Source of the DNA: Serilophus lunatus
Lineage: Eukaryota > Chordata > Aves > Passeriformes > Eurylaimidae
Direction: 5' to 3'
NCBI GenBank assembly: GCA_013399895.1
Contig: VXBA01003435.1
Coordinates: 1,344,030 to 1,408,029 of the forward strand
DNA length: 64,000 nt
The notes below the pieces were generated by a model. It saw only the letters and a program-made list of their open reading frames with translations. It did no database searches and was not told where the DNA came from. A program made the translations under genes and the position numbers. How positions within the stretch are numbered: position 1 is the first letter of the stretch; the number at the start of each line of letters is the position of its first letter. Positions 28,471 through 40,835 of the stretch are shown piece by piece.

Positions 28471-30547
28471 ACTTCATTTTACTGGAGTACTCATCCTAAT
28501 ATTTATCTTTAAACCAAGACATTCAGGGATCTAGAGGAATACTTACATAGATTCCTAAAAGTTAATTGAGAAAATATTCAGCACTTTGGAATAGTGAATT
28601 GTGAATTAAGTCTGCATTTGATTTATGCTTCTATTAATCTCTCCTCTAAGATGACACTGGCTTGCAGTGGTATTTCAAAACTTATATCTTGTTTTCTCCT
28701 TTTCACTGTCAAAGCTTCTGAAACTTCTGACTGAATAGTAGCAGTGCACTGCATACACTGATGTTGCACTGCTGAAAAAAAATAGGCATAAAAAAAAATA
28801 TATATACTGCTTTTTTCCCACAATTGTAGCTACCAGTTCACAATGATGAACCTATTACAGAAAAATGTGTATGACAAGCACATGATTCGGAGCTCTTGCC
28901 AGCAGTCTCCCACAGCAGGCTGGTGGTAATCACTCACTTTTCATCACTACCTCATTCCACACTTAGTATAAGAGCTTTGGTATCCTTTTCTAGCTGCATG
29001 TCCTACATAAAAACTGAAGTTATGATCTCCTCCAGCCTCACTGATACTTTTCTTGTATATCACAAAAAAATTATACTATCACTGAAAATTATACTAGTAA
29101 GGGACCAGCTCTAGCAGCAGGCAAAGTAGGAAGTAGACAAGGTCTCTGACAGCTTGGATCTGTTGTATCAGAGAAGAGACGGATTGGCTGTGCCTGCCCA
29201 GCTGGTCATTGGCCTCTACATACATGACTTTGCTCACTGCTGCTGCTGCCAAAGGACACAGAGTGAAAGAAAGCATCTCTTTCCAGTGGTAATAGTACCC
29301 TTACTAGCACCAACAGCAGCAGAAAGTCACTTCTGTTTCCACCTCTTCCTAAATACCTGTATACCTCTTGTTTTCAGAAGACCATCCAACTCTTCAACCA
29401 GGGACTGGCCACGCTCATCATCCTGGCAGGTCTCTATGGGAGAAGAGTAATGAGTGCTGGAAGAAGCAGGTGTGCAAGAGGAGACAGATGACTGTGTAAG
29501 ACAAGGGAATCTAAGATCTTAGGAGAACTGGACACAGGCCAGGATAGGGGAGAGAAAAAAAGAGGTGCTTTAAGTCTTCTGAAACCTATAGACTCCTCCT
29601 GCCTCTAATAGCAGTTCCTAGGTTATTTTCCACCAGCATAGTTTTTGATTAAACTCTGCCAAGCCCTCTCAGTTTCCTCTGCCACCAATCAATAAAAGCA
29701 ATATTGCTGTTGCCAACAGAAGAATGAAACTGTAGAAGAAAGTATGTTCCATTCTATAAGCAGCTTCCTCTGTCTTCTTACTCTTTGCCCATAATTTGGT
29801 AATTTTCATGCTTGTCTAATTTAATATCCTACCCCATTACCTCAAACAATATTTCTATATGTGCTTACAAATACATGTTTCTATATGCCCGCAATCATAT
29901 TGCATGCCAATGTCTCCTAATCACTCTCGCCAGAAACGGAAAACTTTCAGAAGACCACAAAAACTAGATAGATTTTAGAGTTCTATAAGCTATGCTCCTT
30001 CAAGTTACACTCTTTTATAGGACAGCAGGTTGACAGCAGGTCAACAGCACCAGTAACTCCCATTCTTGTTCTTCTAGGGTACAGTTCAGGGCATCTCTAA
30101 AAAATTTCTAAAGATGCATAATTTTTTCCATACAAATCAATACGAGCTTGGTTCATATACCATCACTTATTTAGAATAGCCCATAATCTGTCTTTCTCCC
30201 ATGTTCAAGCAACTCATACCTGAAATCCATTACATCAGTTTACAAAATTGGAGCAGGTCTTAACATTACACTTTTTCCTAGAAATACTTGAGTTGTTCTT
30301 GTATTGACTCCACCTTTTCTGGAACTTCCTTTTCACAAAGCTTCTACTTTGACAGGTACAAAAATCAATCAGTTTGTTATTAATGTTTATCAGATGCATC
30401 TACCTTCTGATTGATTTTAAAACCTTTACATGAACCTGCAGCCCTCAGTATGTAAAAAGTAAACCATGAACTAACTGTGAACTATCCTTATCATGTTTTT
30501 TTTTTTACAAAGACAGTTTGAAGATGTGTTCTCCATGAGAAAGCCTT

Positions 30548-30567
30548 GGGTTAGGGTTAGGGTTAGG
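30548..30567 (+). repeat. Interstitial telomeric repeat, about 3.5 units
   Basis: A perfect run of GGG followed by TTAGGG, TTAGGG and TTAGG, in intron sequence far from any sign of a chromosome end. The flanks are ordinary AT-rich sequence. A tract this short is typical of telomerase-associated repair of a double-strand break, or could arise by chance. Confidence 0.9.
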
Positions 30568-31733
30568 ATTTAGCATGGGACCTTGAGCCACCAGTGAGTG
30601 TCCAGCAGGTCCAAAAATGAGTAGGTGATGTTGCATACCCACTTATAACCTTGCTTCAACGTGCACCTCTGTGTGCCTTTTTAACTTTTGTTGCTTTTGG
30701 AAGGTCCTCATGTCATACATGCAAATGATAAGAATAAGTGATTCCATTCCCTGGAGAAGGAACACATCCAGGGACTATGACAAGTGAATTTTACTTCTTG
30801 TTCCACATATTTAGTGTTCTGGAAAGCTGTCTGAATATGTTACTGGAGTAGGCTGCTGGTTTACTTGCCAGGGAAATTTGCTGCAGCTAGGAGAAAGTCC
30901 ACCAAATTAGATCTCTCCTACTCCAAATCCTAAAAGAGATGGATAAAACTTTTTGCGTAACAAAAGTCTGTGTTTGTGGTCCTAACAGAATAGAAACTAC
31001 CGCTCCAATTCCATTGAAGATGTTTTATCAGATATTGTAACAACAGCAATTTTTAAATTGTCTTTCACAAGGCACGCTATGATACCAGTAAAACCTCAAC
31101 ATGTTGTCTAGAAAGTTACCTACAAAAGATTACAAATGACACTTTAACAGAGAGAAAAATGTCTGAAGACATTGTGTAGGTCAAAGAAATCAACCAATTT
31201 AATTTCTTCCTCTCTGCCACTCCAACTGGTTCAACTACAGATGGCATGATGTTATCCCCCTTCAAGTCAGTTTGCTGACTGCCTCCATCAAAGCTTAATT
31301 GAAAGAAGTGGATCCTATAATTTAAAATGAAATAGGCTCAGCAGGTGAGCAAGCTTTGTCAAGACTGATCACTGAGTATTGATTTACCACCAACTGTACA
31401 AGTTACACTCCACAAGGCCACCTGCACATTAACCTAGAATACATAAAATCACTTCGGGCTAACATCTATCAAGAGTTTATATTTTCGGAGCAAGCAGTCT
31501 CTAGTTCTTTTCCTCACCCACACATTCAGTGGCATTTATTTCAACAGCATTCACATTTTGTACTTACTTTACCATAAATAACTATTATTTCTATTTTGAT
31601 TTTTCAGAAAGAATTTAAGATAACTACCCAGGAAAAAATGTCATATAACCTAGTGCTAAGTTAATGATCAGACAGGCTTTCCTATGATATGAAGAAAAGA
31701 GATACTGGATGCAGCAACAGCAGAGTGGCTTAC

Positions 31734-31855
31734 TGTGGCCTGGAAGCTTCTGCTTGATCTGTCTGAAGCTTCTCACCCCCTTCCACTTCCATGGTGCAGT
31801 AGACAATCCGATTGGGAGCAACGGACTTTAAGCCTTGTACCTCCATTATAACAAT
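31734..31855 (-). CDS. CADPS2: CADPS2 coding exon (probably exon 6), start of the C2 domain
   Basis: This 122-bp exon encodes 40 full codons, from IVIMEVQGLKSVAPNRIVYC to TDQAEASRP, plus two bases (CA) of a split glutamine codon. The acceptor is TTTTCCTCAG (31856-31865) with a good pyrimidine tract, and the donor is GTAAGC (31728-31733). The codon is completed by the first base of the next exon, giving CAA. The pattern of beta strands (IVIMEVQGLK, RIVYCTMEVEGG) is the N-terminal half of a C2 beta sandwich. In this family the C2 domain works with the following PH domain in binding phospholipid, and C2 domains have also been linked to dimerisation and vesicle association. Entry is phase 0 and exit phase 2, so this exon cannot be skipped alone without a frameshift. 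Confidence 0.95.
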
Positions 31856-34800
31856 CTGAGGAAAATAAAACAAATAGTTTATTCTTAAAAAAAAAAATAA
31901 AATTATACAGTACAGCTATTGCAGTACTAAGCTCCACACAGGTAAAAAAAGGAAAAAAAATCCCCAAACTCCCAAAGTCTGCTCGCTCAAATCTCAACAG
32001 TCTTGATTTTGTCTTCATTTTTCACTTTCAACAACATATAGTAGGAATTTAAATCTTTGCTCTGTTTCTACTTGGACAATTACTAAAAGCTCACTCCAAT
32101 CATAATTTAAATGCCAATAGTTCAATTTGAGACTAATGTCTGAATATAATTCCAAATCTTAATATATGAAAAAATGTATCTTTCAATCAGTCATCTAAGT
32201 GAATATTTATAGAATGAATAGGCTACTAAGTCAAAGTGTAAATAAATAACTACAGTGATCACATCTTGGAAGGTAAATCATGGTGCTGTGTCACTGGAAG
32301 TTGCAACCCTTTAATCTCAGAAGTGATTTGGTGCTGTGCTGAGCAGAAGACAGGTCAGAGCATCACTACAAGCTCCTGTAATTTTTTTCCCCATTACATA
32401 CATCTTTTTGTTCTCTCAGTGCAGTAATTACAGTGAGGTTCAGCATGCATATATGGAAGAGAGAGGAGAGAAGAGAAGGAGAAAAAGCTACTGCTACCAG
32501 CTGTGCCCTGAGAGTATTCCTCACCAGGGAAATTATGAGCTTGGCAGATCCCATACATTTTCACCTCCTCTAGACTACTCAGTTATAGCTCAGAAAAGCC
32601 AAATGCAGCCTCACTTTAAATGCTCTCTGCCATTTATAAATCCTAACAGCTTTTCACAGTGTGAAATTATTGGAATTTTTGCACTTCAGATGTTTTTAAT
32701 TCAGAAAAGACTTGAGAAGACAGTCAGGTTCCTCTGCTTGCTTTAGAAAAGCTACTTTTCTTGCCAGTTCCATTTGGGCCTATACAAAGAAACTGGGAAA
32801 AATGTACTCCATCATCAAGAGAAGCTGTCCTCAACTGAACCTTATATGTAAACCAACATTTGTTTAATTTGTTTTAAAGGTGCCAGAACTAATGACTACT
32901 TTTAGTCTCATTAGAGCAATTGGTTTCTTAGGCCAGCAAGCAACTACTACACTATTTTTCTATTAAACACTTTGAAAATTTTCCACTTTGTTCCAATTCA
33001 AGTAAGTTAAGGCAGGCTCCACTTCTAGCTGTAAAACCCTTTGTACTTTAAAACTCCCAGAATCTTTGTAATAGTTAAATATCTTGTTAAATTGCTAGTT
33101 TGTAAATATTACAGTGAGATGACAGTCATTGATCGTTTACAACATTTTTATATTACCCATAAATTATAAATGCTGCCTTTTATACTTTATAAGTAATAAC
33201 AGCAATTCAGGGAGAATAACATAGTCATCCCTCTTTTCCATCTTTTATTGTCCAGGAATTTAAGTAGTTAACAAAGTGATCAGTGACCACTGAGAGACTG
33301 CACTAGAGATCCTTTTAATAATACTGCTTATACAGTCTTTCCACATACCAAATGTATGTCCTTGCTGAATGAAGACTTCATGTTTTTTCACTTTCATGTT
33401 GATGCTTTTCCTGATTTTCCAGCTTAATTGCACAGTACATTTTAATTTGATAACAATTCTGGATTCCAGCAATGGAAAAAAGTTGCATTTCATTCCTTCC
33501 AAAGGAAAGTACCACTAGCAGATGTACATTAGCTCATTAGCTGATAAAAAGCTTCCTAAATTCTTGTCTATTTCCGAAACTGTCTATCAGCTGAAGAATG
33601 TAAGAATGTAAATCTTCTACATGCAGTGGCAGCAGGAGCCCTGGCCACTTTACTCCCCATCCAGAAATTTTCAAATTCTTGCAGTCTATCCTAATGCCTA
33701 CACATGTTGTACACTTCCTGTTCATTCATGTGCCTGTCCAGCAGCCTTTAGTGGGGATTTTGCTGATTGAGCCACTTCACAAGAAGTGACATGAAATTGT
33801 GCACATATGACCTCACATTTTCAAAAAATTCAGTACTCTGCTTTCAGGGAAGTGCAATTATCCTTTATTATTTTGCCATTTGCATAGAAAAAGATCACAC
33901 CTTCCACATGTCAGTCTTCATTAATATCAGTTCAACTGTTTCCTTTTGCCTTTATATCTTCCGAGATTTCGCTTCCCAAGAGCAAGATATGCACATACTT
34001 GTTCAGCAAGAGAGTCAACTAACACGGTTAATGTCATGTTTAAAATGAAAATCTTCCCTACTAAAAACTATCACACGTAGAGTAATACTTTAATTCTTTG
34101 TCTTGCACAGGATGAACTGTAGACAAGTTATGTTGCAGAACTTTATCAGCAATGTGGAAAAATTAAGAAACAAACATAGTTCACCAGACCTAATATTCCA
34201 CATTTCTGACGGGCGAGGAGAATGGCTATAAACAAAGCAAAGCTGTTCCAAATTTAGCAGAAATGATATCTCCTGTCAATTTTATTTCATGACTATTTCA
34301 AGCTTTTACTGTGCTTTTATCCTAAATATCAAATCATTGTTAGTACGTAATAGTTTTCTGTAGAAGCACAAAGAAGGCTTTTCTTCTTGCATCCCTCACC
34401 AAGCAAACTTTCTTGAAGACATAAAACATTATCACCAAACTTTTTCAGGTCCTTTTTAGGTGCTTCAGAACTACTCTTTTTTAATGCTTTTTATGGGCCA
34501 TTCAAAGCTTGGTATTCCACTTGAGACAGATATAGCACACGTGACGTAGGCACACAGGATTCAGCACGGGAGTTATAAATACTTCATCTTTTCATATACT
34601 TCAGTGCTAAGGCCTGCACTCCAGTTTTACATGTCTGATGAACTCACACCTTTTAGTATATAGAATGATGGATCTTACTATTCTTTGAAAGCTGATGGTG
34701 GGCTTTTACATTCTTAGTTAGTAACCCTAAAACTGCATACACTGGGATAAGTAATTTTTCTGTTATACAAAGAATTTAAACTTTTTCATTGTCCATTTGC

Positions 34801-35862
34801 AACAACTTTTTAATTCTATGTCTTCAATGATGACATGGGGAAACATGATCTGAATTTTTTAACAACATATGAAAAAAACTGATGTTTGTTTCACTGAAGA
34901 AAAAATATTGTTTAAGAGGTAAAGAATTTGAATTTGTTTTAAACTCTTTAACAATTGAAATATTTATTCTGTAACATTATTTGTTGTCTTAAAGTAAATC
35001 CACTACAAGTGCATAGCACAAGTGAGGCACCTTCTGATCAACAAATACATAATGTACACTGTGGTAATGTTTTGATTCTATTATTGAAAGAGAGATAAGC
35101 ACTGCCTGGTATACAGATTTGCAGCATTGGACTTGAGTTATGATGCTGGAAATGTCCAAGGCCAGGTCGGATGGGACTTTGAGCAACCTGGTCTAGTGGA
35201 AGATGCCCCTGCCCATGGAAGAGGCAGATGGAACTAGATGATCTCTAAGGATCCTTCCAATCCAAACCGTTCCATGATCCTATTCAGTGATTAGATGTGT
35301 TTAAATAACTAAATACACTTGTGGTTTCTCTTTGAAGTCAGTTGAGCTATGTATGGATATATATGGATTGAGTTCCTACAGGCCATTCCTGTATAACATC
35401 AAAAAAGTAAGATAGCTTCTTGAGGAAAATGCAGAAATTCATAAAAACCAAATTTCTGTGTTTATTCTTGAAATGCTTACAGTCAGAAAATGTTACTTTT
35501 TTATAAAATTCTATGAATGAGTTCCAGATAACAGCAATGTTTCATCATTACATTTAAAACTATACTTAGATATTTAATGCACTGTAATTATTTAAAGTTG
35601 CTTTTGTGTGGGAGATTCAACTGCCCACACATTGTATGGCTCTAAATACAGCAACTGTTGCCAGGGGAAAATACATCATACAGATGTATTCTAAATCCTA
35701 ATTACCAAAGACAAAAAGCATAATTTACTTCTTTAATACAAAATTTTAAAATTTCTGAGAAAAGACAAATATACCAAGAAAGGACTAAAAAAAAAAAAGT
35801 ATCAAGACAGATATTCTAGCAATTTAAACCATCAACAAGTTTTCTATAAAATTTGTGATTAC
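31856..35862 (-). other. CADPS2: CADPS2 intron before the C2 domain (4,007 bp)
   Basis: No exon was found. The intron contains one CR1 3' end (35148-35290) and A-tracts near 31887-31898. The 136-codon plus-strand frame at 32336-32746 and the 93-codon frame at 33767-34048 lack recognisable domains or repeat homology and are treated as chance. Confidence 0.75.
35148..35290 (+). mobile_element. CR1 LINE 3' end
   Basis: The plus strand reads TGGAAATGTCCAAGGCCAGG, GGGACTTTGAGCAACCTGGT, CTAGTGGAAGATGCCCCTGC, AACTAGATGATCTCTAAGGA and CCAATCCAAACCGTTCCATG. This is a close match to the standard CR1 3' end, with only the last 140 bases kept. The terminal ATGATCCTATT is the start of the usual 8-base tail repeat. 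It lies antisense to CADPS2. Confidence 0.92.
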
Positions 35863-36099
35863 CTCTAATGTGAAGGAGAGAACCACGTCAGACTTTGACA
35901 GCTGAACTTCATTTTCATCTCCTATGTCCAAAAATGCAGAATTCTGTGATCGCTTTAACTTCTGCAGTTTAAATTCTGCTCCACCTTTAGACACTGGCAG
36001 ACTTTCCAAATTTGCCATCAGCAAATTCACCGAGGACCGCAACTCTTCTATGTACATGTTCTCCATTTCCCTTGTTACAAATTTGGGAAATTTTCTTTC
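35863..36099 (-). CDS. CADPS2: CADPS2 coding exon (probably exon 5), linker before the C2 domain
   Basis: This 237-bp exon encodes 79 residues, from ERKFPKFVTREMENMYIEEL to SKSDVVLSFTLE. The acceptor is TTCCAAG at 36100-36106 and the donor is GTAATC at 35857-35862, and both boundaries are phase 0. The segment SVNLLMANLESLPVSKGG, followed by KLKRSQNSAFLDIGDENE, is diagnostic: the CADPS paralogue differs there, so this is the best evidence for CADPS2. The C-terminal part (VVLSFTLE) is the first beta strand leading into the C2 domain completed by the next three exons. The donor lacks G at +5 (GTAATC), which makes it weaker than the GTAAGT sites of the neighbouring exons. Confidence 0.95.
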
Positions 36100-36565
36100 C
36101 TTGGAAAATACATTTTAAAAGTTAGGAAGGAAAAAACTTTTTCCTCATTATAAGTCATGTTAATTTACTGGTTTGCTTTCAGCTAAGAAACAATAAATAA
36201 AAATAAAAGCCATCATTCCAGTGTTGTAATTTTCATGTCTTCAAAACAGTAATGGGAAGGCTAATCCTGTCCCAAAAATACAGTTAATTTTGACAAGAAG
36301 AAATAATTTACAAATGGAACCTCACGCACACCCCCCAAATCATTTTACCATAAACCCAGGGTGAATAACAGCACGTTAGGTATTTTTAATACAGTAGTTT
36401 AAGCATAGCAATTGATAATATATGTTTAATGTTACCTTCAATAGTTTATAAATTGAAAAAATTACCTCCTTAATTTTAGAATCAGAAACAGAAAACACAA
36501 ACTATGATCATTCCACTCAAACTCATCTAAAGATATCTTTTTGGTACAAGAAAGCAACCACTTAC
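36100..36565 (-). other. CADPS2: Short CADPS2 intron (466 bp)
   Basis: The only short intron in the window, between the 81-bp and 237-bp exons. It is AT-rich, with no repeat or other element that I can identify. Confidence 0.9.
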
Positions 36566-36646
36566 CCTTGCCATTTGTTCTGCCAATTGTAGTCGTCCAT
36601 CTAGTTCACGTCTGATCTGGGCTGCTTGCTCATCTCCATTATCCAG
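36566..36646 (-). CDS. CADPS2: CADPS2 coding exon (probably exon 4)
   Basis: This 81-bp exon encodes 27 residues, from LDNGDEQAAQIRRELDGRL to LAEQMAR. It is too short to appear as an open frame and was found by looking for the peptide expected after NACQ. The acceptor is CCAAG at 36647-36651 and the donor is GTAAGT at 36560-36565, and both boundaries are phase 0. The peptide is strongly helical and charged (RRELDGRLQLAEQMAR) and continues the helical region of the previous exon. Only 466 bp of intron separate it from the next exon, while about 26 kb separate it from the previous one. Confidence 0.93.
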
Positions 36647-37390
36647 CTTGGATAGAGAACAAAAACAAATCTAACTGTGAGAAATGCACTCAATTTTAAC
36701 TTTATAGCAAGTAATGCAGATAAAAACCAAAAGAAATTAATTTTCATCTAAAAAACAGTGAACCACTAAGCAAATAAAAAGCTTTGAGGCTTACCAAGAT
36801 GAAAGAAATAAAATGGCCACTAGTTAGTCACAGTAGACAGGGTCTCTGAAAGAAAGCCAGGGCTCCTTTCCATTTCTAATACTCAGGACATATAGAAGAA
36901 GCATTATTTCTTCCTGAAAATAGCAGTTAAAACCATTTCTCCATGAAGCAGAAAACTAGAATGACAGACTGGCTTAGAAAATGTTTTCAAGGAAATTTAC
37001 TCTTTGGTGCCATGAGATTGTCTATAGGCATGCACAGATGTAGGAAAAGAAAGCTGTGACTATGTCTTCTGAGAACAGTGTTATTTCGCTCAGATAGCTC
37101 TTTTCTCCCAATATTGCCCAACTGCTCACATCAAGGCATATCCAATTTTTGAATTTCCAATATTTTCATAGTCATCTGACTTCCATCAGGGAGGTAAAGA
37201 GGAAGGACACATCTCTTCACCTCAACAGAACAGCTGGGTCCCAACAGAAAGGAGACTCCCCAACTCAATTTTCACCTGTTTAGCAGTTAAGGGCAGAGGG
37301 GGATGTGAGAGACCAGATTCATATCTCACTAGATTGTCTAATTATTGTGTCAGATCAACCATCTTGTCTGTCTGGGTCAGGTTAGGGGCC

Positions 37391-38463
37391 TGTAGTGCTT
37401 TGACCATGGCTGGATGTCAGGTACCCAGTAAAACCACTCTCTCACTCCCTTCTGCAAACGGGCAGAGGAGAAAAAATATAACAAAGGGTTTCATGAGTTA
37501 AGGACCATAAGAGATGCTGTACTGATCACAGGCAAAACAGACTCCAAGTGAGATATTAATTGAATTTATTACTAAAAGGATCAGAGCTTAAGAATGAGAA
37601 GTAAAATAAATCTTAAAAGGCTTCTTCCCTCCCTCTCTTTCCAGGTTCTATCTCCCCTCCCCCAGTGCTGCAGGGAAATGGGGAATGAGGGTTATGGTCA
37701 GTTCTTGTTTCTGCCGCTGCTCAGAGAGAGGAGTCCTTTTCCTGCTTCCCATGGGATCCCTCTCACGGGAGATAGTCCTTCATGAACTGCTCCAGAGTGT
37801 GTTCCTCCCACGGGCAACAGTTCTTCAGACACTGCTGCCACAGGAGTCACTTTCCACAGGGTACAGTCTGCACAGGCTGCTCCACCAAGGCTTCCCCATA
37901 GGCCACAAGTCCTACTAGGAAAACCTGGTCCAGTGTGGGCTCCACTCCCCACAGGTCATCAGGTCCCTTTTAGGACCCTGCTCCAACATAGGCCTCCCAA
38001 GGGTCACAGCCTCCTGTGGGCATCCCCCTGCTCTGGCATGGGCTCTTCCATTGCCTGCAGGTGGATCTCTGCACTCCTGTGGTCCTCCATGGGCTGCAGG
38101 GGCACAGCTGCTTCACCATGGTCTGCCCCATGGGCCGCAGCTGGATCTCAGCTCCGGCGCCAGGAGCATCTCCTCCCCCTCCTTCTGCACTGACCTTAGT
38201 GTCTGCGTTGTTGCTCACAGGCTCTCACTCTGCTCTTCTCTGGTGGCCATCTTTATCCAACACAAACTTTTGTTCTCTCTTCTTAAATATGTTATCATAG
38301 AGGTGTTACTGTCACTCCTGACTGGCCTGGCCTTGGCCAGTGGCAGGTCTGGCCTGGAGCCGGCTGGCATGGGGGAAGCTTCCAGCAGCTTCTCAAAGAA
38401 GCCTCAGCCTTAGCCTCTCCTCCCCACCATCTACCAAAATCTGATCACAGAAAAACCAATACA
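37391..38463 (-). mobile_element. Solo LTR, ERVL-like (copy C), 1,073 bp, TSD GGGCC
   Basis: A complete solo LTR in minus orientation. On the plus strand it begins TGTAGTGC and ends ACCAATACA, so read in its own direction it runs TGTATTGG...GCACTACA. Identical 5-bp sequences GGGCC flank it (37386-37390 and 38464-38468). The poly(A) signal AATAAA lies at 37570-37565. Along its length it matches the LTR at 50942-52009, including the internal tandem region. The 5-bp duplication fits class III (ERVL) integration; ERVK usually makes 6 bp. It is in the same sense as CADPS2. The 75-120-codon frames inside it are Gly/Pro/Ser/His-rich by-products of the repeat and not genes. There is no internal retroviral sequence. 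Confidence 0.9.
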
Positions 38464-38468
38464 GGGCC

Positions 38469-38760
38469 ATGGTTGGGCCTGCAGCCTCATGGCAGGATCA
38501 GGATGCACATGGTCTGCAGCCTAGAGCTCAGGAGCCACGTCGTTAAGCTGTCAGCCAAGGAAGGTTTGCCTGGTAGCCGCCCACACCTCACCCCCTGGAG
38601 CCTTGATTGGCTGCACCACACCTCTGTCTGGAGGGCACTCAGTGGTCAGTGACCCGAGTGTCCCACATGGGAGGAGTGGCCACTGTGACCAAACTCCATA
38701 AATGCCGCCTGAAAGGGTTCTCCCACTAAGCACATCCATAAATCTGCTCCTAACTTGACT
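38469..38760. other. GC-rich segment next to LTR copy C, possibly an older LTR
   Basis: This block is GC-rich compared with the intron. On the plus strand it contains an inverted CCAAT box (CTTGATTGGCTG, about 38602-38613) and, about 90 bases later, a TATA-like CATAAATGC (about 38697-38705), an arrangement seen in retroviral U3 regions. I cannot match its ends or find a target duplication. LTR copy C may have inserted at its edge. Confidence 0.3.
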
Positions 38761-40682
38761 GGGAACATATGTTATAAGTTTTCAGAATACAATTACGGTA
38801 TTCCAAATTAATTCCCAAATTTGTATTCTTCCATTTCTCAACAGAATAAGACACTGCTTATTGAAGTTGTCACCAAGAATATTTCAATTTTCCTGCGTAT
38901 TATAACCACTCACTTTTGCAATTGTTTTTGCTTAGTCAGTATGAAAGCCTGTCTAATATGAAAAACGATTTTGTTTTCCTTCTTTGACTAAGAGAAGGTC
39001 AACATTATTTTAATATATTATTCCATTGTTGCCTAAAAACAGAGAAAAAACTTCTGAACAAAATTAATAGAGGTAAAAAGATGCAGTTCTTTAATGGAAG
39101 TTTCCAGATCCAAAGGACAGAAAAATAGCCCTTATCGCACTATAACGGTCATCAAAACTTACACTTCTCAATATATCCAACCAGAGTTTGCCTAACCCCT
39201 GTGCCCTTCCTTGGGTCTGGCCAACTCTGGACTTACTCCAGCTTTTCTGGGCCTTTATTTTGCCATGCTACCCATACTACCTCAAAAGAATGTTAAACAT
39301 AGCTTCACAAACCATGGGAAGGACTTTACAAGAAAGCTTTTGAGTGAATCATGCAGTCAGGCTAAAAACCTCAGAGATGTGAGAGAAAAACCCCAGAAAT
39401 ATGAGAGAAAAGCCCCAAGATATCACCATGACAGGCAATTGCTTGAAAAAGTAACTGCTTGAAGGTAATCTCAATAACTGAATTTTGATTTTTGCAAAAA
39501 ACAGAGAACAAAACAAAGCTAAAACCTATTCCTTTGTTCAGGCACAACTTAAACGACTGCCTCTATTATTTACTCATTTGAAGAGGTAAACAATTTTACT
39601 TAAGGACTACTACTTAGTTATCTTTCCATTTAAAAAAATATGATCATTTAAGTTAATGAAGGTGTAACCTAGTTTTGTAAATCTTAGCATCTTTGCCTTA
39701 ACTCTGCATTGCTTTCCATCATCTGTTTGTATTCAATCACTTGAAAACGTGATTTTCATATTTAGTTATTTTAAAGGTCCACACTTCTTCCCGAAATACT
39801 TCTACATTTTAGTGATTTTGTTAGTGTATATATGTAATGATGTTTTGTAAAGTATAGAAAGAAGCTGAAAAGGAGAACAGCAAAGAATGTTGCTTTACTT
39901 ATAGAAAAGAGCCAAAGTAGTAATTACTGGTATGTCATTCACATCTTTCCCAATAGGATGTAAAGCTGTCAATATTAGTGTTTTTGCAGCATGCAAAATG
40001 AAGTGACAATGAGAAAAAGGGTAACTTTGATATCCCATTCCATGCAAGGTCATTCTACCTGGTTTTATTCTAGATGCAACAAAATACATGAAAAAACAGT
40101 TTTACAAGCAAAGAAGGTAGTGATTATGAATCATAATTTATATATCTACTGAATATGGAGTGACAACAGCAGAAAGATTGAGTACATTCTGAAAACAGAG
40201 GTGGTATTTTGAATTTTTGAGGTATGTCCACTTTTTTACATAGGGAGACACTCGATAGAATCCATCACATGGGTAGGAAGACATGACAATGGTTAACATA
40301 AGTGTACCATTTTCCTTAGTTCCTTATTTATGGATCAAATCCATACCCAAGACATCTGTGGCTGCCAAGTTATGACAACCACTGAAGTAATTTTCAAACT
40401 GTTACATTTATACACTTCTCTAGGTTTTATTTAACATTGCCTGAATAGCAGCTAAGGTTCTTCTCAGTATTGCACTTGAAGCTTGGTTAAAAGAAATCAC
40501 TAATTTGAAAGGACTTAAAACTGAGGCAAAGGTTTGTTTGGGGTGGTAGAGGAGGTTAAGAATAATTGGCATTTACATGGCATCACATAATGCTTCCCAC
40601 CCTTAAGTATCAAGTCATATTTTTTAAAAGTTGGAGCCTTAGAGATTATTATAAAAAGGGTACATAGAAGTTCCCTTTAATA

Positions 40683-40835
40683 AAAACATTTCAGCTGGCT
40701 GTGATATTAATTATACGCCATAGCTAATTAGTGATGGCACCAACATTAGAGATGCTTCTCATGTCAATTAAAGCCACGTAACCAATTAGTTAATATTTTA
40801 GCAGCAGAGATCATCACTACAGAGCACTCTACAGA
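40683..40835. promoter_or_regulatory. Candidate enhancer-like cluster of homeodomain motifs (speculative)
   Basis: Within about 100 bases there are four homeodomain-type cores: ATTAATTA (40706-40713), CTAATTAG (about 40724-40731), CAATTAAAG (about 40765-40773) and CAATTAGTTAAT (about 40783-40794). A CAGCTG-type site precedes them. Such clusters are frequent in deeply conserved intron enhancers of neuronal genes. AT-rich sequence also produces these cores by chance, so conservation across birds is the needed test. Confidence 0.25.

Larger units (their letters stand above)
19208..31733 (-). other. CADPS2: CADPS2 intron within the C2 domain (12,526 bp)
   Basis: No further exon was found. The intron contains a TA microsatellite (24743-24772), an old CR1 fragment (24990-25125), a T-tract near 26445-26458, a GC-rich block (27535-27850) joined to a CR1 3' end (27920-28236) and a possible LTR tail (28240-28470), and an interstitial telomeric tract (30548-30567). 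The remaining sequence is AT-rich and shows nothing I can identify. Confidence 0.8.
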
